A stretch of DNA of 64,000 nucleotides from Stenotrophomonas sp. ESTM1D_MKCIP4_1. GTDB lineage: Bacteria; Pseudomonadota; Gammaproteobacteria; Xanthomonadales; Xanthomonadaceae. Numbering within the stretch: the stretch's first letter is position 1; the number at the start of each line of letters is the position of its first letter. The notes below the pieces were generated by a model that worked only from the letters and a program-made list of their open reading frames with translations, ran no database searches and was not told where the DNA came from. A program made the translations under genes and the position numbers. The stretch is taken from NCBI RefSeq assembly GCF_003086895.1, contig NZ_CP026004.1, forward strand, positions 2,702,731-2,766,730, given 5' to 3'. Positions 9,026-17,424 of this stretch are shown here, piece after piece.

Positions 9026-9913
9026 ATGCGTACCCTGCTCGCCTGTAGTGCCCTGTTGCTGCTGTTGCCGCTGTCGGTGCAGGCCGCCGACGCGCCGAAC
9101 TGCAAGTTCTCCGCGCCGCGTTCGCTGAAGCTCGATGCTGCGGGCGCCAAGGCCGTCGTGTTCGAGGTCAACCAGCACGACCTGAAAGTGATCGCCAATG
9201 CCGGCGGCGGCCAGCTGGACGGCCGCGCCTGCGCCTCGGACCAGGGCTGGCTGGACCAGCTGGTGCTGGACCAGCGCCGCGAAGGCGACAAGCTGGTGGT
9301 CAGCCTGCGGCGCGACGGCCGGAGCGGCCTGACCATGGGCAACAGCTATGCGTGGCTGGACATCCGTGGCAGCGTTCCGGACAACCTGCCGCTGCAGTTC
9401 CGCATCGGCTCGGGCGACGCCAGCGTGGACAACGCGCAATCGCTGAGCATGGACGTCGGCTCCGGTGATGGCATCGCCCGCGGCACGCGCGGCAGCGTGC
9501 ATGCGGCGGTCGGCTCGGGCGACCTCGATATTGCCGGCGCCGCTTCGCTGAACCTGCTCTCGCTGGGCTCGGGTGACGTCAAGGCCCGCAACATCGGCGG
9601 CGACGCCGTGGTCGGCACCGTCGGGTCGGGCGACCTGAAGATCAGCGATGTGCGCGGCAACGCACGGCTGGAGACGGTCGGCTCGGGCGACATCGGGTTC
9701 CGCCAGGTGAAGGGCAACGTCGAGATCGGCGTGGTGGGTTCGGGTGACGTGGACATCGACCAGACCGGTGGCAACGTGCACGTGCGCAGCCACGGTTCCG
9801 GCGACATCTCCGTCGACACGGCCGGCGGCAGCCTCACCGTCGATCACAGCGGCAGCGGTGAAGTCCGCCACCGCAACGTCGGCGGCAAGGTCACCCTGCC
9901 CCGCGGCAAGTAA
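9026..9913 (+). CDS. Exported GSGD-repeat beta-solenoid protein (DUF4097/DUF2807-like)
   Basis: The 295-residue protein has a signal peptide (1-20, ending SVQA). After an N-terminal beta domain of about 100 residues it carries nine repeats beginning G-S-G-D/E at residues 128, 145, 163, 181, 200, 219, 238, 257 and 276. The period is 17-19 residues and settles at exactly 19. Each repeat has alternating hydrophobic residues, as expected for a right-handed beta-helix rung. Related folds occur in the DUF4097 and DUF2807 putative adhesin families. It sits directly after the ABC permease, so it probably belongs to the YtrA-controlled envelope operon, as a periplasmic or surface component. Confidence 0.8.
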   Translation: MRTLLACSALLLLLPLSVQAADAPNCKFSAPRSLKLDAAGAKAVVFEVNQHDLKVIANAGGGQLDGRACASDQGWLDQLVLDQRREGDKLVVSLRRDGRSGLTMGNSYAWLDIRGSVPDNLPLQFRIGSGDASVDNAQSLSMDVGSGDGIARGTRGSVHAAVGSGDLDIAGAASLNLLSLGSGDVKARNIGGDAVVGTVGSGDLKISDVRGNARLETVGSGDIGFRQVKGNVEIGVVGSGDVDIDQTGGNVHVRSHGSGDISVDTAGGSLTVDHSGSGEVRHRNVGGKVTLPRGK

Positions 9914-9949
9914 GCCCCCCATCCATCCATTGCCTTGAAGGGAAACGCC

Positions 9950-10552
9950 ATGAACCTGCTGCGCCTGATGCCTGCCGTCCTGCTGTGCCTGCCGCTGATT
10001 GCCTGTGGCGGCCCCTCCTCCACCGACAACTCGCCCGGCAAGGCGGTGGCCGAAGCCACCGGCGGCATCGGCCAGACCGTCAAGGAGGCCACCGACAAGG
10101 CCCGCGAGGAAATCGCCAAGGGCAACATCAAGATCTCCGCTGACAAGCAACCGCGCGCGGAGATCACCCCGGATGGCCGCCTGCTGATTGCCGGCAAGGA
10201 AGTGGAAACCACGCCCGCCCAGCGCCGCCAGCTGCTGGATTACCGTGGCCATATCGCCGGCATCGCCGAAGACGGCATGGCGATCGGCGTGGCCGGCGCC
10301 AAGCTCGGCGCCAGCGCCGCCAGCGAAGCGATCAAGGGCGTGTTCAGTGGCGACACCGACGGCATCGAAAAGCGCATCAACGCCGAAGCCGAGAAGATCG
10401 AGGCCCAGGCCAAACAGCTGTGCAACCGCCTGCCGGCGATGCTGGCCAGCCAGCAGGCGCTGGCCCGTGACCTGCCGGCATTCCAGCCCTACGCAACCAT
10501 GGACCAGAGCGACATCTACGACTGCGACAAGAACGTCGTGGTCAACCGCTGA
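9950..10552 (+). CDS. YggN/DUF2884-like lipoprotein
   Basis: The 200-residue lipoprotein has a signal (MNLLRLMPAVLLCLPLIAC) with a lipobox cysteine at 19. An Ala/Lys-rich helical segment (about 30-60) precedes a segment ISADKQPRAEITPDGRLLIA and GKEVETTPAQRRQLLDYRG, characteristic of YggN-type DUF2884 proteins. Two Cys near the C terminus (CNRL and CDKN) could form a disulphide. The start at 9950 follows AAGGGAAA; an in-frame ATG at 9935 is less likely. Function is unknown; its position suggests an envelope role with the upstream ABC system. Confidence 0.75.
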   Translation: MNLLRLMPAVLLCLPLIACGGPSSTDNSPGKAVAEATGGIGQTVKEATDKAREEIAKGNIKISADKQPRAEITPDGRLLIAGKEVETTPAQRRQLLDYRGHIAGIAEDGMAIGVAGAKLGASAASEAIKGVFSGDTDGIEKRINAEAEKIEAQAKQLCNRLPAMLASQQALARDLPAFQPYATMDQSDIYDCDKNVVVNR

Positions 10553-10658
10553 CCCTGTGACACTTCGCCGCACCCGGCCGGCAGCCTGACCCGCTGCCGG
10601 CCGCGCGGGGCCGCCCGGGCTTACAATGGCCGCCCCCGATGCACCTGATTGAACCGCC

Positions 10659-11084
10659 ATGAAGAAGCTGTTGCTGCTGCTGGTCGCCCTGTTCTGCCTG
10701 GGCCTGGCCGGCTGCGACCAGGACTACCGCAACCACCGCGCCGAGCGCGGCAAGCCCAAGATCTCCGTCAGCGAAAGCATGGTGACCGTGCGCCGCCAGC
10801 CCGCACCGAACATCATCATCCTGCCCGACGGCACGATGAAGATCGACGAGATCCAGATTCCGCTCAACGATGGCCAGCGGCAGATGCTGCAGACGATGTT
10901 CGGCAAGCTGCAGGTGCTGCGCCAGAACACCCTGGTGGCCGCCCCGGCCGACCCGGACATGCAGCCGGTGAAGATCCAGCCGCCGGAGGGCATGGAGGTG
11001 ATCCCGCCGGACCTGGTGCAGACCATTCCGGAGTTCAAGGATTACACCGAGACCTTCGGCAACATCGTCGCCGACCGTCGCTGA
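10659..11084 (+). CDS. Small lipoprotein related to the preceding YggN-like protein
   Basis: The 141-residue lipoprotein has the signal MKKLLLLLVALFCLGLAGC with lipobox cysteine 19. The core ILPDGTMKIDEIQIPLNDGQ followed by RQMLQTMFG parallels ITPDGRLLIAGKEVETTPAQ with RRQLLDYRG in the protein just upstream, so the two are probably diverged paralogues. A TACAAT at about 10622-10627 could be its own -10, and a strong terminator follows. Function is unknown. Confidence 0.7.
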   Translation: MKKLLLLLVALFCLGLAGCDQDYRNHRAERGKPKISVSESMVTVRRQPAPNIIILPDGTMKIDEIQIPLNDGQRQMLQTMFGKLQVLRQNTLVAAPADPDMQPVKIQPPEGMEVIPPDLVQTIPEFKDYTETFGNIVADRR

Positions 11085-11088
11085 CACG

Positions 11089-11116
11089 AAAAACGCCGCC
11101 GCAGGGCGGCGTTTTT
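11089..11116 (+). terminator. Rho-independent terminator of the ytrA/lipoprotein operon
   Basis: AAAACGCCGCC-GCA-GGGCGGCGTTTTT: a stem of about 11 bp with flanking A and T tracts. It can act in both directions and also lies downstream of the convergent fumC gene. Confidence 0.9.
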
Positions 11117-11166
11117 GTTTGATCCGGCAATCCGCCGGGCATGGCCCGGCGCTACCCATCACGCAA

Positions 11167-12606
11167 TCAGCCGCCGGCGCCACCACCACCGGCCTGGATG
11201 CCACCGGCGGTCAGCGCGGTCGGATCCAGCAGGCGGCGCAGCTCGGCTTCACCCAGGCCACTGTCTTCCAGCGCCACGTCCAGCACCGGGCGCTGCTCCT
11301 TGTAGGCACGCTTGGCGATCGCGGCGGCTTTTTCATAGCCGATGATCGGGTTCAGTGCGGTCACCAGGATCGGATTGCGCGCCAGCGCCTCGGCTACGCG
11401 GTCTTCGCGCACCTTCAGCCCGGCGATGGCACTGTCGGCCAGCAGGGTGGACACGTTGGCCAGCAGGCCGATGCCATCGAGCAGGTTCACCGCAATCAGC
11501 GGCAGCGTCACGTTGAGCTGGAAATTACCGGTCTGGCCCGCCACCGTGATGGCGGTGTGGTGGCCGATCACCTGCGCGCAGGCCATCACCGTCGCCTCGG
11601 GAATGACCGGGTTGACCTTGCCCGGCATGATCGAGCTGCCCGGCTGCAGCGCCGGCAGTTCGATCTCGCCCAGCCCGGCCAGCGGACCGGCATTCATCCA
11701 GCGCAGATCGTTGGCGATCTTGATCAGGGCCACCGCCAGCGCATTGAGCTGGCCGGACAGTTCCACCGCATCGTCCTGCGCGGCCAGCCCCTCGAACTTG
11801 TTTGCGGCGCTGTCGAACTTGAAACCGGTCAGCTGCTTGAGGGACTTGGCCACCTGCGCGCCAAAGCGCGGATCGGCATTGATGCCGGTGCCGATGGCGG
11901 TGCCGCCCAGCGGCAGGCGACGCACGCGCTTGAGGCTGTCCTCGATGCGCTCCTGCGCCGACGCCAGCTGCGCCGACCACGCGCCGAATTCCTGCTCGAA
12001 GGTGAGCGGCATTGCATCCATCAGGTGGGTGCGGCCGGTCTTGACCACCTTGCGCAGGCTGCGGCCCTTCTTGTCCAGGGTCTTGCGCAGGTGCACCAGC
12101 GCCGGCAGCAGATGCTCATGCACGGCCAACACCGCCGACACGCGCAGCGCCGTCGGGATCACATCGTTCGAGCTCTGGCCCTGGTTGACGTGGTCATTGG
12201 GATGCACCGTGGTCTTGCCCGCCTTGCCCGCACGGTTGGCCAGGGTGGCGATGACCTCGTTGGCATTCATGTTCGAGGACGTTCCCGAGCCGGTCTGGTA
12301 GACGTCGATCGGGAAATGCGCGTCCCAGTCGCCGGCCGACACTTCGGCGGCGGCCACCTGGATGGCCTTGGCCACGACCTTGGGCAGGTGGCCCAGCTCG
12401 GCGTTGACACCAGCGGCGGCCCCCTTCACCAGGCCCAGTGCGCGGATGAAACCGCGCGGCATGCGCTGGCCGGAGACCGGGAAATTCTCGACGGCGCGCT
12501 GGGTCTGCGCGCCCCACAGGGCGTCAGCGGGCACCTGCAGCTCGCCCATGCTGTCGTGTTCGATACGGAACTTCGCGGTTCCACCCTTGCTTGCAGCTTT
12601 GCTCAT
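11167..12606 (-). CDS. fumC: Fumarate hydratase class II
   Basis: The 479-residue, iron-independent fumarase interconverts fumarate and malate in the TCA cycle. The superfamily signature GSSIMPGKVNP lies at about 325-335. Active-site segments TSSNMNANEV, HPNDHVNQGQSSNDV and TGRTHLMDAMPLTF are present. The C terminus has a Gly/Ala-rich tail (GGIQAGGGGAGG), slightly longer than usual. An unrelated class I fumarase is encoded at 45593-47110; FumC is normally the oxidant-resistant, iron-sparing backup. The gene is divergent from purB. Confidence 0.97.
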   Translation of the reverse strand: MSKAASKGGTAKFRIEHDSMGELQVPADALWGAQTQRAVENFPVSGQRMPRGFIRALGLVKGAAAGVNAELGHLPKVVAKAIQVAAAEVSAGDWDAHFPIDVYQTGSGTSSNMNANEVIATLANRAGKAGKTTVHPNDHVNQGQSSNDVIPTALRVSAVLAVHEHLLPALVHLRKTLDKKGRSLRKVVKTGRTHLMDAMPLTFEQEFGAWSAQLASAQERIEDSLKRVRRLPLGGTAIGTGINADPRFGAQVAKSLKQLTGFKFDSAANKFEGLAAQDDAVELSGQLNALAVALIKIANDLRWMNAGPLAGLGEIELPALQPGSSIMPGKVNPVIPEATVMACAQVIGHHTAITVAGQTGNFQLNVTLPLIAVNLLDGIGLLANVSTLLADSAIAGLKVREDRVAEALARNPILVTALNPIIGYEKAAAIAKRAYKEQRPVLDVALEDSGLGEAELRRLLDPTALTAGGIQAGGGGAGG

Positions 12607-12737
12607 TGCATCGACTCCGCACTACTTCTGTTGGGGAAAGGGAAGCGGCGGCTGGCAGCGGGTCGCTTCCCGGGGCTGGCGGCTGTGCCAACGATACTCC
12701 CTTGTCCGCAGCAGGGGACAACGCCAATGGACCGCAT

Positions 12738-12764
12738 CGTCCGATGGGTCGCACCGTCCGATGG
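12738..12764. promoter_or_regulatory. Direct repeat CGTCCGATGG x2 upstream of purB
   Basis: Two identical 10-mers at 12738-12747 and 12755-12764 have a 17-bp period. A candidate purB -10 (TAGAAT) lies at 12800-12805 and a TTGTCC/GGACAA dyad at 12702-12721. The arrangement could be a regulator site in the fumC-purB divergent region; no known operator was recognised. Confidence 0.4.
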
Positions 12765-12802
12765 CCGGCGAGCGCGAAGCGCGGCAGCCCGCAGCGTCGT
12801 AG

Positions 12803-14206
<1,404 letters not shown>

Positions 14207-14300
14207 GGGGTTCCTTTGCGGCGGCGGCCGCGGGCGCTGCCTGCGGCAGGCAACAGCAACAGCAACGGCGATTCTGGCTCTGGGTTGCTGCTAGCTTGGC

Positions 14301-14398
14301 GGGGCGGGTTGGGTTCGCGGGACACGCCGTGAACCCGTCCATGGGGGCTCGTAGGCGCCATCCATGGCGCCTGCGGTCCCGCGAACCCAACCCGCCCC
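14301..14398 (-). repeat. Double-hairpin element A (23-bp outer stem, 52-nt loop)
   Basis: Arms 14301-14323 and 14376-14398 are perfectly complementary (23 bp) around a 52-nt loop. Read on the minus strand, the loop contains a hairpin GGCGCC-ATGGAT-GGCGCC, the box GAGC, a second hairpin CCC-ATGGAC-GGG, then GGCGT. It aligns without gaps to the loop of element B at 14631-14736. Both inner loops carry the core CANGGANG. Short flanks on each side (14207-14300, 14399-14421) show nothing recognisable. Confidence 0.85.
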
Positions 14399-14421
14399 AC
14401 CCCTGACAGTTTCCTGGTGAC

Positions 14422-14599
14422 GGTAGATCCACGCCATGCGCGGATGACGTTGTCGGGACGGAATTTGAAAGAGGGACGCGGCTTCGCCGCGTCCCTCTTT
14501 GTTTTGGGGCGCCCGCACATTCCCGACAATGGTAGATCCACGCCATGCGTGGATGACGTTGCGGGGAGAAAGCTCCATCCACGCATGGCGTGGATCTAC
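14422..14599. repeat. Three SMAG-type GTAG palindromes
   Basis: Two rightward copies start GGTAGATCCACGCCATGCG (14422-14446 and 14531-14555), and one inverted copy lies at 14576-14599. Each folds as ATCCACGC/GCGTGGAT-type stems headed by GTAG, the form described for S. maltophilia SMAG repeats. A hairpin terminator lies between the first two. Confidence 0.8.
14468..14500. terminator. Strong hairpin terminator
   Basis: A perfect 15-bp stem AAAGAGGGACGCGGC / GCCGCGTCCCTCTTT with a TTC loop is followed by GTTTT. It is placed 260 nt after purB, so it could end the purB transcript or bound transcripts that include the neighbouring repeats; it is symmetrical enough to act in both directions. Confidence 0.75.
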
Positions 14600-14630
14600 T
14601 GGCGTGGCGGGCCGCGCAGAAAACTGCCAG

Positions 14631-14736
14631 GGGCCGGGTGGGTGGGCTGCGCGGGGGCGTGAGCCGCATGGATGCGGCGACCGAGCTTACATGGACGTAC
14701 TTGCAGCGTCCCCCGCGCAGCCCACCCGCCCGGCCC
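14631..14736 (+). repeat. Double-hairpin element B (27-bp outer stem, 52-nt loop)
   Basis: Arms 14631-14657 and 14710-14736 pair over 27 bp with one G-T wobble. The 52-nt loop (14658-14709) has hairpin GCCGC-ATGGAT-GCGGC, box CGAGC, hairpin TAC-ATGGAC-GTA and GCAGCGT. The second hairpin fits ACANGGANGU exactly, the published high-affinity CsrA/RsmA form. Compared with element A the stem bases differ and co-vary while ATGGAY loops are unchanged. A short GTAG palindrome (14750-14773, minus) follows. Confidence 0.85.
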
Positions 14737-14919
14737 AGCCCATGAAGCCGGTCGACTAACAGTCGACCCTACCAAAAGGTCGCCACGAGGGGCTCCGCCG
14801 TTGGCCGATACCCCCGCGACAAACCATCGCACGTGCGCAATCCGGACGAACGGCGGACAATGGGCACCTCGGCGGCCCGCCACGCCGCCCCTCCCGCTTT
14901 CCGCTGCAAGGAATCCCCC

Positions 14920-16332
14920 ATGGCCGCCCGCAAGTCCTCCGCTCCGCTCATCGAAGTCACCGCCCGACCCGGCAAGCCGCTGGGCATGGCCCCGGCCACC
15001 TTCCTGCGCGACTTCTGGCAGAAGCGCCCACTGCTCATCCGCAATGCGTTCCCCGATTTCCAGACCCCCGTCCAGCCGGAAGACCTGGCCGGGCTGGCCT
15101 GCGAAGAAGGCGTGCTGGCACGCCTGATCCAGCACGACAAGGCGCAGGATGGCTGGCGCGTGCGCAGCGGCCCGTTCCAGGAAGACGTGTTCCCCGCCCT
15201 GCCCGACCACGACTGGACCCTGCTGGTGCAGGACGTCGACAAGTGGGACCCGGATGTGCGAGCCCTCATCGAGCACTTCAGCTTCCTGCCGCGCTGGCGC
15301 ATGGATGACGTGATGATCAGCTTCGCCGCCACCGGCGGCTCGGTCGGCGCCCACGTCGACCAGTACGACGTGTTCCTGCTCCAGGCCCATGGCCACCGCC
15401 GCTGGCAGATCGACGCCAGCGAATCGATCAAGGGCAAGCGCCCGCCGCTGGGCTTCCGCCCCGACGTGGAACTGAAGCTGCTGCAGGTGTTCAAGCCCAC
15501 CCATGACTGGGTGCTGGCGCCGGGCGACATGCTGTACCTGCCGCCGAACGTGCCGCATCACGGCGTGGCCGAGGATCCCTGCCTCACCTTCTCCTTCGGC
15601 ATGCGCGCACCGGCGTCGGCCGAGCTGATCAGCGATTACCTGGATACGCTCATCGCCGATGCCGACGAGAACATCCGCTACCAGGATCCCGACCTGAAGG
15701 TGCCGGCCGACCCGAACGAGATCGACACGGTGGCGATGGCGCGGGTGATCACCGCGCTCAACGCGATCCGCATGAACGACCCGGACAAGCTGGGTGACTG
15801 GTTCGGCCGCTTCATCACCACCTACCGCGCAGCGGGCGAGGTGATGGCCCACCAGGCCGCACCCGCGCCGGAAGAAGTGGTGCAGGCGCTGGCCTCGGGC
15901 CTGCTGCTGCAGCGCCACCCGTGGGCGCGCCTGGCCTGGCGCCGGGCCAAGCGTGGCGCCAGCCTGTATGTCAGCGGGCAGGATTTCGCCCTGCCGGTCA
16001 AGGATGCCCAGCGCCTGGCCGGTGCCGAGCAGCTCGACGCGGCCGCCTACCGCGGCCTGTCCGACAAGGGCCGCGCCGTGCTGCAGCAGCTGCTGGTCGG
16101 CGGCGTCTTCCAGCTCATCGATCCCAACGAGGTGTATGACGGCGAAGACGACGCTGAAGACCAGGACGGCGTGCTCGGCGAGGTGGTCGAAGGCCATGCC
16201 CAGGTGGCCGAACTCGACGACGAGGTGGTGTCCGACGACGTGCATGCCGTGACCGTGCATGACGACGGCATCGAGGTCATCGTCAACTTCGAGGACCACG
16301 ACGAAGACGACAGCAGCGACGGCCGCGCCTGA
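14920..16332 (+). CDS. JmjC-type ribosomal oxygenase (RoxA/YcfD-like, 50S L16 arginine hydroxylase)
   Basis: The product has 470 residues. A cupin/JmjC 2-oxoglutarate-Fe(II) oxygenase core carries the H-x-D pair in GAHVDQYDVFLLQAHGHRRW and a distal His in PPNVPHHGVAED, followed by a winged-helix region. YcfD/RoxA hydroxylates an arginine of ribosomal protein L16. The family is usually about 375 residues; here a strongly acidic tail of about 75 residues (DGEDDAEDQDG to EDHDEDDSSDGRA) is added. AAGGAA lies 7 nt before the chosen ATG. The GNAT gene begins 3 nt after the stop. Confidence 0.85.
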   Translation: MAARKSSAPLIEVTARPGKPLGMAPATFLRDFWQKRPLLIRNAFPDFQTPVQPEDLAGLACEEGVLARLIQHDKAQDGWRVRSGPFQEDVFPALPDHDWTLLVQDVDKWDPDVRALIEHFSFLPRWRMDDVMISFAATGGSVGAHVDQYDVFLLQAHGHRRWQIDASESIKGKRPPLGFRPDVELKLLQVFKPTHDWVLAPGDMLYLPPNVPHHGVAEDPCLTFSFGMRAPASAELISDYLDTLIADADENIRYQDPDLKVPADPNEIDTVAMARVITALNAIRMNDPDKLGDWFGRFITTYRAAGEVMAHQAAPAPEEVVQALASGLLLQRHPWARLAWRRAKRGASLYVSGQDFALPVKDAQRLAGAEQLDAAAYRGLSDKGRAVLQQLLVGGVFQLIDPNEVYDGEDDAEDQDGVLGEVVEGHAQVAELDDEVVSDDVHAVTVHDDGIEVIVNFEDHDEDDSSDGRA

Positions 16333-16335
16333 GCC

Positions 16336-17238
16336 ATGGCCACGGTCCGGGTCCAGCAGGTCAACCACGCCGATGCCCACGTCGCCATCCACGATGTGCG
16401 GCAGCGGGTGTTCGTGCAGGAACAGGGCATCGCCGCCGAGCTGGAGCGTGATGCGCTCGACCCGGTCTGCGCCCACGTGCTGGCGCTGGACGCCGACGGC
16501 CAGCCGGTCGGCACCGGTCGCCTGACCCCCGATGGCCGCATCGGCCGCATGGCGGTGCTGGCCAGCCACCGCAGCCAGGGCGTCGGCGAGGCGCTGCTGG
16601 ACACGCTGGTCGCTGCCGGGCAGGCCCTCGGCCTGGCCGAGGTGCACCTGCACGCGCAGCTGCCGGCCCGTGATTTCTACGCCCGCCAGGGCTTCCTGCC
16701 CGAAGGCGAGGTGTTCGAGGAGGCCGGCATCGGCCACCAGCAGATGCGCCGCCGGCTGGGCGTGGCCAGCGCCATCGACAGCCGCGCCGAAGCCGTGGCC
16801 ATCACCACCGCCATCATCCACCGCGCCCGGCGCCAGCTGTGGCTGCACAGCCGCCAGCTGGACCCGGGCCTGCTCGATGCGCCCCCCGTGCAGGCGGCCC
16901 TGCGCCGCTTCGCCACGGCCCGCCACGAAAAGCAGCTGCGGGTGATCGTGCACGACGCGGCGGCGATCGCTGCGGCCGGGTCACCCCTGCTGGCGCTGGC
17001 CCAGCGCCTGCCCACCGTGATCCAGTTCCGCGAAGTGAGCGATCCGATCGACCGTGCGTTCGCTTCGGCCTGCCTGGTCAACGACGCGGGTGACTTCTAC
17101 TTTCGTCTTATCGGCCATCGACTGGATGGCGAGGCAGGCATCGGCCTTCCGGCACGTTCGCAGCCGTTCGCGCAGCAATTGCAGCGCGTCTGGGACCGTT
17201 CGCGCGATTGCAGCGAACTGCGCGCGCTCGGCATCTGA
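16336..17238 (+). CDS. GNAT acetyltransferase fused to a C-terminal PLD-like (DUF7931-type) domain
   Basis: The 300-residue protein has an N-terminal GNAT domain (about 1-145) with the acetyl-CoA motif MAVLASHRSQGVGEALL, resembling ElaA-type enzymes (VRQRVFVQEQGI at the start). A second domain (about 155-300, ITTAIIHRARRQLWLHSRQLDPGLL) resembles the phospholipase D-like DUF7931 domain. Both parts are in one uninterrupted frame. It is 3 nt downstream of the ribosomal oxygenase gene and so probably co-transcribed. Acceptor substrate unknown. Confidence 0.85.
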   Translation: MATVRVQQVNHADAHVAIHDVRQRVFVQEQGIAAELERDALDPVCAHVLALDADGQPVGTGRLTPDGRIGRMAVLASHRSQGVGEALLDTLVAAGQALGLAEVHLHAQLPARDFYARQGFLPEGEVFEEAGIGHQQMRRRLGVASAIDSRAEAVAITTAIIHRARRQLWLHSRQLDPGLLDAPPVQAALRRFATARHEKQLRVIVHDAAAIAAAGSPLLALAQRLPTVIQFREVSDPIDRAFASACLVNDAGDFYFRLIGHRLDGEAGIGLPARSQPFAQQLQRVWDRSRDCSELRALGI

Positions 17239-17325
17239 TGCTGCCGCCCCGGACAAACCTGTCTGGGAGCGACATCGGGGGACGCGCAATACCGCTGGCG
17301 GTGCCCCTTCGTGTCCGGATGGGGG

Positions 17326-17331
17326 TACAAT
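17326..17331 (+). promoter_or_regulatory. Candidate -10 of the sucA-sucB-lpdA operon
   Basis: TACAAT lies 94 nt upstream of the sucA start in the 186-nt gap after the GNAT gene. No good -35 is visible at 16-18 nt, so an activator or a different sigma contact may be needed. Confidence 0.4.
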
Positions 17332-17424
17332 TTGGCCGTTTGAACGCGCCCGTGCAGGGCTATTCATCTTCCTGCAGGGTCCTTCTGAAGCCATACCCCA
17401 CAAAGCGAATCAACACCCTCCATC

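Noticed and set aside
7976..10660. An 894-codon minus-strand open frame
   Set aside because: Antisense to the ABC permease, GSGD and lipoprotein genes.
14596..16953. A 785-codon minus-strand open frame
   Set aside because: Antisense to the ribosomal oxygenase and GNAT genes and running through the repeats.
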